Source: Dinochytrium kinnereticum (taxonomy: Eukaryota > Chytridiomycota > Chytridiomycetes > Chytridiales > Chytridiaceae). Taken from it: 64,000 bases of DNA. Under the pieces are notes generated by a model. It was not told the DNA's origin. It did not search any database and saw nothing but the letters and a program-made list of their open reading frames with translations. The stretch is taken from assembly GCA_027604005.1 (NCBI GenBank), contig JADGJT010000019.1, positions 1-64,000 on the forward strand, in the 5' to 3' direction. Shown in pieces: positions 47,345-57,260 of the stretch. Made by a program: the position numbers and the translations under genes. Numbering within the stretch: position 1 is the first letter of the stretch; the number at the start of each line of letters is the position of its first letter.

Positions 47345-50300
47345 AAAACTGCTCCATAGCCTTTTGCGGATTTCCATCTGGAGTTGCCCTCTCCCAAGCC
47401 ATAATCCGATCAAAGGCTTCAATATCCTCGTCAAAGAAGAGTTTCACGCTCCTCTTCTCCGAAAGCCTCTTAATAACCACCTCCCCTTTCCTCTTAACAA
47501 ATAATATCCCATCTTCCACTTCATTTTTCGGAGGTTTCGGAGGATCCGGTCGCTTCCTATCAGGAGGTGGAGGAATCTCAGAAGAAGGTCTTCGAGAAGA
47601 CTTTTTTGATTCAGATCCCTTGGTGCTCTCCGGGGGAAGGCTCCAGTCGTCGCGGTCTGGTTGTGGCTTTTTAAGGCTCGATTTTGTGCCTGTAGGTTCT
47701 GCATCCCAACCTTCGCTTTGGAAGGTCACAGGGAACTTGTTTGTTACTGGACTGGGTGGGCCCCAAGGCTCGTCGACGGAGATTGGGAAGGGTATAAACG
47801 GCTGGGCATCCCATGATTCGTTGACATTTGGAACGGGCGAGTTTATGACCTGCACCGGAGGTGGTATAGGGTTCTGCTTCCTCTTTGTGTTATCCATCTC
47901 CTCATAGTAATCTCCCATTTCCTCTAAAGCTGGTGACGGAATAAACCCAGGTGGAGGTCGATTGACCCCGGCAAATCCTCCAATCATTGGAGAAGGCCGA
48001 ATGGAGGCCATCCCGCCAATTCCAGGTGGAGGTCGAATACCCTCACCAAAGGGATGAACAGGCGACGTCGCACCCCCTGTACCCCCCAATGGTGACTGCG
48101 AAAAGCCAGGAGCCGGTCTGATCCCACCCAAAGGCGTTGAAACAAACCCCGGACTAGGCCTCACTCCGAACTGTGATTGAGCAAACCCAGGATTAGGCCT
48201 AACTCCCACGGGTGATTGAACGAATCCAGGATTCGGCAATCCTAATGGAGATGGCGCGAGCCCAGATGACGGTCTCACTCCCACCGGGGATGGCGAAATG
48301 CTTGCTGGCATACCGATCACCGGCATCGGCATTAACGGTGGTGGAGGCGGCGGTGCCGGAGGTTGCATGATAGTCGTCGTATGAGGTCTTGTCATTCCCG
48401 GCCTTTTTGGCGACGTAGGTCTAGGATGATCAGGAAACCTTGCCGGAGATCCTGGTCTCGAGTTATCTGAGAACCTCATCGGAGGCTGAACAAACGGAGG
48501 AGGATGAGGAACCTTCCCAATGGCTCTATCACCAGCGTACCCATCATTATCCTCAAAGTACCCATCAAGCACGCCGACATCATACGCATCGTTGAGGTCT
48601 CGTGCCTCGGAGGGTATACGGTTCCCGGACCAGTCTAGATCATCGGGGATCATGGCAGGGAATTGCATTGACCGTGTGAGAGGAGCAGCTGTTTCAGGTT
48701 CGGCATCCCAACTTTCGATAAATGGGTTCTCTCGCGTTGATGGAGAAAGAGGTGGCTGCCGAGAATCATTCCAACCAGCAAACTGAATCGCACTCTCTGG
48801 GATTCTCCGAACATCATTCGGTGGGGTTGCCCAGGTTTCTTGACGATTCCGATCATTCCCTAGACGCAGACTATCCCACCTCTCCGCTGAATGTCTTCTC
48901 CTCCCCCTTTCCTCGCCTCTTCCGTCTCGTCCTCTCCTTTCCTCTGAGTGACGCCTCTTCTGATAATCTCGTCCAACCGCATCATCACGACGCGTCCGTC
49001 CACTCTCCCGTCGCTTGTCGAGGGACGAGTCAATGTCAGATGACTCGTGATTCTTCCTGCGTCCCTCCCTCCTTTCCTCATCCCGTCTCTCCTCTTGTTT
49101 TTGGTCATTTTCATAACGTCTCGGCGATGAAGGGCTTTGGGAAAATTCCACCTCCGGAGCTCGATGCCTCTCCCTTACCCCTTCCTTTCTATGAGAATGC
49201 GGCTCATCTCTTTGATCGGGCTTTCGGTCTCCACGTTTCTCACTCCGAATCTGATTATGATCAGAATCTCGATGTCGTGACCCCTGATGTTTATACCCTT
49301 CACTTCTTTCCAATTCTTGGTGGTATCCGGTACTCCCATTAGGTTCTCGATACCCGTTACCTTTCTCATGCCGGCGCTGATCCCCCTTACCCCTATCGTG
49401 ATCTCGCCCCCCCTGACTCGGCTCTTTATCCCCTTTCACTCTTCCATCACCCCGCCCCCCCTTCATCCCACCATGTTCCCTTGCATCTTTTCCCTGATTT
49501 TCTCCAGTCCCACCCTTCCCTGTCCTTTCCTCCTTCCTCTCCTTCCCACCTATCTGATGGCTACCTTGTGGCCCCTGCTTCCTCGTCCTCGAAACCCTGT
49601 CATCCTCCTCATCAAATTCCACGTCTTTGATATTCTTATCATGGTTGGAATGGAAGGCTCGCGTGTCGTGGTCAGGAACGCCGTGAGAGTCATGGTCGGA
49701 CAGGTTTTCAGAAGGTGGCTTGTGATGGTTGTGGTGGGAAGACTGGGGCTCAGGGGGGTTGTTGTGGGCTGAAAATGGGGGAGGGGGGGCATTAACATAA
49801 GTGACTGAAAGTTGTGTTTTGTTGAGAGATTGAAAGGAGCCTAGGCCTACGTGGACTGCGTTCAAAGTCTTTCTTTTGCTGGTGATGAGAATCATGTTCA
49901 TCCTGACGTGGCATCGAAAAGTCCTGTCTTCCTCTTTTTTCAGTCTCCCCACTTCCAGTTCGATCCTTTCCACCCCTCTCATCTCTACCATGATCATCAT
50001 CATCATATCTCTTCTCCTCTCGTTCACGATCCCCATCACGGCGTCCGTCCCCATATCCACTCTTCTCCTCTTTTCCCTGACCACCTCCTCGTCTCCCATC
50101 TCGTCGTTGATCATCACTCCCTTGAAATCCCTCCCTTCCTTCCCCGCCGCTTCCTCTCAACTCTTCACTTCTACCGTCTCTCTGACCCTCTCTTTCGTGG
50201 TCACTTTCTCGTTTCTCGTTTTGGTTTCCCTTCAACTCCTCTCGCGCTTTATCTCCTTCCCGTCTATCGCCTTCTCTTGGATCATCACGGCCGTGATCCT

Positions 50301-51027
50301 CACCACGTCTCTCACCTCCACTTCCCCTCCTTCCCTCCTTCCTCCCATCCCTCGGCTCCTCCCTCTCTTGCTGTTGATCGTCCCTCCTTTCCTCCTTCCT
50401 CCCATCCCTCGGCTCCTCCCTCTCACGCTGTTGCTCGCCCACACCTCCAATCATCCCATCCCTCTGCTCCTGAGCACCCCCACGTCTATCCTCCACCTTT
50501 CCCCTCTCCTCCAGTCTCTCAAACTGTCTCTCACCTCCACCCCCTCTCGTCTCATCCCTCTGAACCACTCCACCACCACCACCACCGCTTCCTTCCACCC
50601 CGCGTCTCTCACCATCACTCCCCCTTCTCACACTCCCACCCTCCCTCTCACCCTCCCTCCCATTCTCAACACCACTTCTTCCACCCCCCCCAATCCCAAA
50701 CCCAAACCCAGCATCCACCCCACCCATTATACCCACCATGCCACCCCCAGCAAACCCATCACCAACACCCCCAACCAAGGCACCAGAAACAGCATCAGAC
50801 CTCCCATCCATTTGAACAGGCCCAGGAGACGCAGATCTCAGCAAATCTCCCCCGACTTCCTCCCCTTTCCTTCCAGACACCAGTGTCAATGGTGGAGCGA
50901 TCGGGATCAGCGTGTCAATTGAGTGGGGGCGGCGGGATGGCGTTGGTGACGTTGCCGTGTTGGCGTTGATTCCTCGTCGGGGGTCGTCCATTGATGAGGG
51001 GATGGGTTTGAGCGGTTGCTGGGACAT
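47345..51027 (-). CDS. Disordered Arg/Glu/Gly-rich region, possible N terminus of anoctamin
   Basis: Start MSQQPLKPIPSSMDD at 51027. Exon 49851-51027 joins exon 47345-49768 over an intron with a CAG acceptor, in phase, giving about 1200 residues. The first half is Arg/Glu/Asp/Gly-rich (REREEPRDGRKE repeats). The middle has about 14-residue Pro-Gly repeats of the kind SPVGVRPNPGF. A motif E-S/G-W-D-A-E/Q-P occurs three times. The end turns more ordered (GILFVKRKGEVVIKRLSEK, FFDEDIEAFDRIMAWERATPDG). The frame reaches a strong donor GTATGT at 47344; without splicing it reads 17 more codons to a stop at 47289. I therefore infer it continues into the anoctamin exon at 47216, but a separate gene ending at 47289 cannot be excluded. 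Confidence 0.55.
48070..48300 (-). repeat. Pro-Gly coding repeat array
   Basis: About five imperfect 14- to 16-codon units (SPVGVRPSSGLA, SPLGLPNPGFV, SPVGVRPNPGFA, SQFGVRPSPGFV, TPLGGIRPAPGF) within the disordered region upstream of anoctamin. Confidence 0.75.
50330..50440 (-). repeat. About 60-bp direct repeat, two copies
   Basis: Two adjacent near-identical copies of a segment encoding REREEPRDGRKE. The plus strand reads ctccttcctcccatccctcg in both. It is a local in-frame tandem duplication. Confidence 0.7.
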
Positions 51028-52114
51028 GGTTTGGGCGGGGGGGGAGGGGGTGGTGCTCTCCTGTTTTTTGGTCCGTCACCGAACTTGTCAACGTGTTGGT
51101 GCACCGTAAGCCTCCTTGCGCTGGCCGTCGTCTCCTTGAAGAAGAAGAAGGGGGGAATGAGGGGGAAAACGGGGCTTGGAGAATTGGTTAGAGGACTGGG
51201 TTGGAGGGGGGGGGGGATCGCCGCTTCTATTTGAATAATGAATGACACGCGAGGGACTTTTGAGAGGATTTTCAAACAGTTTCTGAAAACAAAAAAAAGC
51301 TCATGACAGGGGTAGGCCGATGGCCCGAACTGATGAATTTCTTGGGATGGTCGTTACATGATGAAATGAGCTGGCCCCCAAAAAAACGCTAGCTTATCTT
51401 TTTTGTTATGTTCTATTGCGTGGTTGCAACGCATACAGCCATTCCCTCATCGATCGGTAGAGCTCAAGGCAATCACTCTTTGAAGCTTCCACAAACCTGA
51501 ACAGCAAAACGCCATTAATCGCAACAGGCAAAGCCAAAAACAAAAACAAAAACAAAAAACAAAAAAACTTCGTTAACCAAAACCCCCACCTCCCACCTTT
51601 TTATTTGTTATGTACATTGAAAAAGGAAGGAGAAAAAAAAATTAAAAAAAAGTGAAAGAAGCGGTGGTCCCAGAAAAAGAAAAACCCAACAACAAACCAA
51701 CCAATGACACTGAGAAAAAGAAGAAAAAGGGAAAGAGGTTCTTCAATCATCAAAAAAAAAACAACAACAGAAACAAAAACAAAACAAAAACTGCAAGGAG
51801 AAATGAAAAGACAAGGGGAGAGAGGAGACGTGAAAAAGAAAAAAAGGACGAAATACACACCTCCCACATTCAAGAATTAATGACAAGAATGAAAAAAAAA
51901 AAGAAAAGAAAAGAAGACAAAAGAACTTGCGCATCTGGCGGCACAATAACAACAAAAAAAAAAACCCCCCCCGACAAAGCAAACGCGTTAAACTAGAGTA
52001 GTGAAAGAGATTCTTGGTACAATGAAAAAACAACAACAAAAGCACACACACACAAAAAAAAGGTTTACCAATACACAGAAAAACCAACCCAAGACACCCC
52101 ACTCAACAACACCC
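51028..52114. other. Intergenic region, A-rich
   Basis: About 1.1 kb between the start of the disordered/anoctamin gene and the hexokinase 3' end, both on the minus strand. 51240-51500 is ordinary sequence that should include the upstream gene's promoter. 51540-52080 is strongly A-rich on the plus strand, so T-rich on the sense strand of the hexokinase 3' UTR. Open frames here are low-complexity Lys or Phe runs and are not credible genes. Confidence 0.5.
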
Positions 52115-54259
52115 TCACTCAGCCCCAGCAGCAATAAGCGCAGCCCCCTGCCCACTCCCATCCCTAGCCTGCTCCAACACAATATTCTCCGCGCTCATCC
52201 CAAGCATCTCCCTCAAAGCGTCCCTCATCCTGTTCGCAAAATGCGGGTAAAGCTCAAACAGACTACCATCAATGGCAATCACGCAGCCATCCAATCGGTT
52301 GATCTTGGTCACAATCGCGGCGATGCCCGCGGCAGAGAGACGCGCGGCTCGCTTGCCAACGAGCTCGCAGATGGCTCGGACGATCACTCGGTCAGCTCGG
52401 GTCGTGCGGGGGATCTTGAGGAGGTCCTCGAGGACCGCTTTGGTGTCGGAGAGGTCCATGGTGTGGTCGCTGAAGCAAAAAAAAAAAAAATTAAAAAAAT
52501 AATAAATATCATGGATGGACATGGGTGGGGTTGAGTGAGAGGATGACCCGCAAGAGGGAAGAAGCAAAACGTACGATAAATAAGGAGAAAAAAAAAAAAA
52601 GAAAACAAATGACCAAAAACTCACCGCTCAATACGACTCATGTTAGCAGTCTCAAACGCGTAGCGAGTCTCAAGCACCGGCGAACCCTTCCCACCAAACA
52701 GCTCCCCAGTCTTGATAAGATCCAAAAACACCAGCCTCACAATCTCACCCAGGTACATCCCTGAGATCATCTTCTCAAAGATCTGCTGCGAGGGGTTGAC
52801 AGAGTGTCGGTCCAGCTTCACATCGTACTGCGTGATCGGCAAGATAATGTTCTCATTGTCAAACGCTCCCCACTCAGAGTTGATGATCATCTCATCGCAG
52901 CCCGCCGGTGCGTCCTTTAGCTTGGGGATGTTGGACAGCTTCTCAACGTAGGCAGCGTTTGTGCCAGTGCCAAGGATCACTCCAACGTAGGTGTTGGGGG
53001 AGAGGTAAGCGTGGGAGATGAGGGTGCCGGTGGTGTCGTTCACGAGGGCGGTGACGTTGATCTTCAGGTTCTTGCGAACAAAGGCGGCCTGGAGACACTC
53101 CACAACGTCCTTACCCTCAACGCCAGAGGCGTGGAAGCCCTTGGTCCAGGTCATAAGGTTACCTTTTTTAATAATTAGACACAAACGTCAGCAAAGAGAA
53201 CCATGGATTACAAATGACAAAACAAAACAAAACCAAAACCACAAAAAAAAACAAAACAATAAAAAACTACTCACCCTTGTTGATGGAAGTCTGAGAAACA
53301 GGGAACGAAAAGGTGAAGCCAAGCTTCCTCTCCTTGCCTTTCGTGGCAGAGGTATCAATCTCCTCAAGGAAAGCACCAACGCACTCCGCGAAAAAGTCAA
53401 AGAGCTTGTCCCCAGAGCCAGTCTTGAGATCATCCGAGACAGTGTACTTGCGCTGCTTCATGCGAGCAATCCCGTTACCCTCAAGAGTGACCTCACAGAC
53501 ACGGAAGTTGGAACCTCCGAGGTCAAGGGCAAGGTAGGAACCAGTTTCGGTACCGTTGGGACGCTTGGTGACGTGGGAAGGGATCATCTTGAGAGCTGAA
53601 ACAGCTTGTTAGCAAAGACATTGACCAAAAACCAAAACAAACAAAAAAAAAACAAAAAAAAAACCAGCACCAAGGAGGAGCAAGGTAAAAAACAAAACAA
53701 ACAACACGCACTCTGATGATCATCCAAAAGACCCTTCTTCATCTCCACAACCATGTGCCTGCAAATCTGGTTGAGCTTGTCGGCGGGAACGGAGAACAGC
53801 TTGTCCAAGCGAACAAGGCAGTCAGGGACCTCATCAGCAGCTCCAACCAAGGGTGAGTCAGCGCCAGTGCTGATGGCCTTGAGGGGAGCAGGGGCGGCAG
53901 CCTCGCTGGCGGGCGCAGGCGCAGCACGGCGGCCGAGAACAGCGTTCTCGAGGTAAAGAGCGCCAGCGGAGAGAGCGACACCTTTTTTGTTTTTAGTTTT
54001 GTAGATCATGGTGAATTAACGTCCAGGAGGGGGGGTTTTTTTTTTCGTATAGAATAAAGGATCAGTAAAGATCAAGGGAATCAAAGTAATCGGCAAGAAA
54101 AACCCAAAAGAGCAGGTTGAGAAAAGAGGGGCATGCTTGCAGGAGCATACTTCCCCGTACCAACACGTAAAATAAAAACATCAACGATGCACCAAAAAGC
54201 TAAATGAACAAAGCCTTACCAGTGGTGACGCCAAAGAGGTAAAGGCCAGTGTTGTCCAT
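52115..54259 (-). CDS. Hexokinase with hydrophobic N-terminal extension
   Basis: Exons 54220-54259, 53712-53981, 53275-53595, 52625-53162 and 52115-52469 close in phase (507 residues). The family marks are present: LKMIPSHVTKRPNG, LALDLGGSNFRVCEVTL (ATP phosphate 1), LGFTFSFPVSQTSI (sugar binding), TWTKGFHASGVEG, VNDTTGTL, GTGTNAAYVE, INSEWGAFD, and DGSLFELYPHFANRM. It phosphorylates glucose to glucose-6-phosphate. The N terminus is about 45 residues longer than the usual start. It holds an Ala/Gly-rich hydrophobic stretch (LYLFGVTTGVALSAGALYLE) split by the first intron, then an Ala/Pro linker; this could be a membrane or mitochondrial outer-membrane anchor (inference). Confidence 0.93.
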
Positions 54260-54409
54260 TACGTGTAGCAAAGATGAATCTGTAGCGATGGGCGAAGAAG
54301 AGGGGGAAGATCAGTTATACGATGCCATGAAATGCAAGAAAACATCAGTTTGAGGCGGTGACAGGTGCATCCACCATCCCCCGAGTCCGTGGCAGTAGCA
54401 GCAGCATCA

Positions 54410-54447
54410 GGGGCAGGGGCAGGGGCAAGGGGCAAGGGGCAAGGGGC
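54410..54447 (+). promoter_or_regulatory. G-quadruplex-type tract upstream of hexokinase
   Basis: Six runs of GGGG separated by CA or CAA within 38 bp on the plus strand, about 150-190 bp upstream of the hexokinase start and on its template strand. The pattern meets the simple G-quadruplex rule of four G-runs with short loops. A regulatory effect is inference. Confidence 0.6.
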
Positions 54448-56121
54448 GTGAAGGCGACGGGAGGAGGAGGGGGGCTGTCGATGCAGGTCGAGGGCTCACC
54501 TTCTCTGCAATGGTGTGAGTGTGTGTGGTGAGGTGAGAATGGGGGAGTGGGGATGGGAAGGAATGGGTTACCTTATGAGCGTGTCGGTGTGGGTGGGCAG
54601 TGTGTCGGTGAATCAAGGTTATGGTGGGGTTGGCAGCAGGCGAAAGCCCATGTGTGTGACGCAGTCTGGCAGGCTGGACGCCGAGCACATGTGACAAACC
54701 AGTCAATTTAATTCCACATATGGATATTAATATATTATTATTATTATTATTACAGTGAAGGCATTCTTTAATATTTAATATTTATTATTATTTTATTATT
54801 ATCATTCATGTTGTTGTTGTTGCTGTTGGGCTTTCATGATACTTACTATACTTGAGCTTAATTATTTTTATTTATTATTTTTATTTCTAAAGCATTGGTA
54901 ACTTGCAATCACTCCACCTCATCATCAATAACAATAATTGCCCTCACCTCTTTACTTTGTACACCACCACCTGAAATAATAATATTAATTAATTATATTT
55001 ATATTTAATATTTAATAATAATAATCAATAAAGGAAAGGGCTTTTCTATACACTGCATGGACGGACCCCTTCCATCCAGCCTCAATCATTCATTATTATT
55101 TCATTTTATGATTGATACCTCTTATTACTTGAGACATACTAAAAAACATCCTACATACTTATAACACATGGATTTCATATTTTATTATAATTATTATTTA
55201 CCACATACATACATACATACATGCTAATAACAGACACAGATGATGTTGGCGTCTACCTTCAAATTAAAATATCCGTAATTATTATTAATTATAATCACAG
55301 TAATCTACCGACTATAAATTAACACTCCCCCCCCCCCTCCTCAATTCACTTTCCCTCCCTTCTCAAAGTCTCCATATATCAATCACCCCCCCCCCATTCA
55401 TTAATCCCTCCTATGATTTACCACCATTTCATTCACTCCTTTGTCATTGTCATCATTCACCTGCCCGCTTGATTCTTCGAGATGGAAGGACGGACGCAGA
55501 ATCTGGATGTCTTGGACGGGGGGGGGGGGGGAGGAGGACTTTAAGCAAGATGGAAGGCCAGAGAAGGCGTAGAATTCGTCTAATGCAAGCGACGCGATGC
55601 GACGAAAAAGGATGGACCTCGGATCGAGCTGAAGCGTTCGCAGCCAGAGTGCGGAAGGATCAGCGCGCAGAAGCCTCTTATATCCGTCATTCCGCACACG
55701 CCTGCCTGCAATCTTGAAAAATTGGGCATGCCCTTGTGGACAGCACGAGGTTTTCCGGCGCCGCCTTTCTTTTCACGAAGGATCACGATGCGCAACGCAT
55801 CCCCATGGTCTGTCTGAATAGAACCTTTCTTTCCTCTCTTTGCATGTATTATATCTTTTCCCTTCCAATTCCTATCATTGCTATGCATTTTTTTCTTCTT
55901 TTTTTCTCTCTGTTCTTCACGGGAGAAACGTCTCCCATGACAATCCTAATCAATTCATCGTGTTGTTTGAAGGGGGGGTGCGAGCTGGTGATAAAGCTTG
56001 TTTTTGCAGCAGCAGTAGCAGTAGTATAAGGTTTATGAGGGTTGGTTTCTGCAGAGTTTGCTTGGTGAAGAGAGCAAGCAGCAAGGAAGAAATCAGGAGA
56101 TGGATTTGTGATTGTATTCAT

Positions 56122-56144
56122 TATTATTATTATTATTATTATTG
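56122..56144. repeat. (ATT)n microsatellite
   Basis: About seven ATT units in tandem inside the AT-rich intergenic region. Confidence 0.85.
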
Positions 56145-56911
56145 AGGGTCTGCTGGTTTGATCGATGGTATGAGCTTATGGTAGTAGTAGTATTTACCTT
56201 TTATTTTTTATTCCTATGATTATTATGTATTTGAAAGTTATTTATTGGGGTGAGGGGAGGGAAGGTAAGGGGAGGGAGGGAGGGAAGGGAAGGGAGGGGT
56301 TCACATTGATGAGATGGAAAGCGATTATTCCTGCATCTCGCTTGCTTGCTGATGGTGCTGCTGGGGCATAGAAGGAGGGTTCGTTTCCCCCAAACTCACA
56401 CGCACTTGATCCCTGGAATGATTTCCTTTGCGGGATGATTTGCGGTTGGGGCCACAAAGATGCTCCTTCCGCATTCAGCTCCCCTGTGACACTGTGGGAC
56501 ACGACGATCACGCGACCCCTCCCCTGGTCAGACGCAGCTTTGTGAGCACAAGCAGTTCCTGTGCAACCACAGCGGCCACAGTGTTCACAAGTATAATCCA
56601 GGAAGTTCCGGGTGGAAACTTGTTGAGTCATTCCAGCACATCACTCACCAGTCTCTTATTGGATGATGGTAGAAAGCACTTTTCACTTTTTCTCTTATTA
56701 CATACCATTAATGATTCTTATTTATATATACTCTATAGTTTCTTTTCTCTTTTCTTCATTTTCCTTTTTCCCTCCTTTCCTTTCCTTTCCTTCCTCCTTC
56801 TGTCTTCAACCATTAACAAATTAATTAATTAATTGAATGAATGAATAAATAATAATTATAAGTAATTAATAATTGGTGATTGACAAGTGGAGACAGACAG
56901 ACAGCAGTGCC

Positions 56912-56933
56912 TGTGCACACACACACACACACG
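56912..56933. repeat. (CA)n dinucleotide repeat
   Basis: A run of alternating CA units, interrupted only at its edges, upstream of the long disordered plus-strand gene. Confidence 0.85.
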
Positions 56934-56967
56934 CAAAACGACTGATTGAAGAAAGCGCATCACACCA

Positions 56968-57053
56968 CTCCACTCACTGCACACCTCCACTCCACTCACT
57001 GCACACCTCCTCTCACCTCACTGCACACCTCCTCTCACCTCACTGCACACCTC
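56968..57053. repeat. 22-bp minisatellite, about four copies
   Basis: The core CACTGCACACCTC recurs at 56975, 56997, 57019 and 57041, exactly 22 bp apart. It lies 200-290 bp upstream of the ATG at 57261. Confidence 0.85.
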
Positions 57054-57260
57054 TGAAGAGCTGGTTAAAGACAAAAACTAACACCATTCCTACAACTACT
57101 CACTCCTACTACAACTACTCCAACCACTACACCACCACCACTGCTGCTGCTGCCTCCTCTCTCTTGTTCCGCTTCTGCTGCTGCTATGCGTTGAGCAGCA
57201 GATAACAACAACAACATCCTCTCATCCCACATTCAACTCTCTCCTGCATGCTGCTGTGAA

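Larger units (their letters stand above)
54260..57260. other. 3-kb AT-rich, microsatellite-bearing intergenic region
   Basis: It lies between divergent genes, hexokinase (-) and the disordered protein (+). 54410-54447 is a G-run tract (separate entry). 54700-55400 is AT-rich with TAT/ATT repeats, a (CATA)n run near 55204 and C-runs near 55330 and 55390. 55440-55830 is a less AT-rich island with an unrecognised minus frame. Short (ATT)n arrays occur near 56122, a G/A-rich block at 56249-56300, a (CA)n run near 56918 and a 22-bp minisatellite at 56968-57053. No gene is supported. Confidence 0.6.

Noticed and set aside
49851..50969. Long plus-strand open frames opposite the disordered anoctamin-upstream gene
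   Set aside because: They are antisense shadows of Arg/Glu codons, giving Ser/Pro/His runs. The minus-strand frame has a proper ATG and in-phase introns.
51600..52080. Lys-rich and Phe-rich open frames
   Set aside because: They are translations of homopolymer-like A/T runs in the hexokinase 3' region.
56242..56631. Cys-rich minus-strand frame (DYTCEHCGRCGCTG)
   Set aside because: The Cys spacing fits no zinc-finger family I know, and the rest of the frame is Pro/Ser low complexity in AT-rich DNA.
54700..57200. CRISPR array or transposon in the repeat-rich region
   Set aside because: The repeats are simple microsatellites and a 22-bp minisatellite without spacers, inverted termini or transposase frames.
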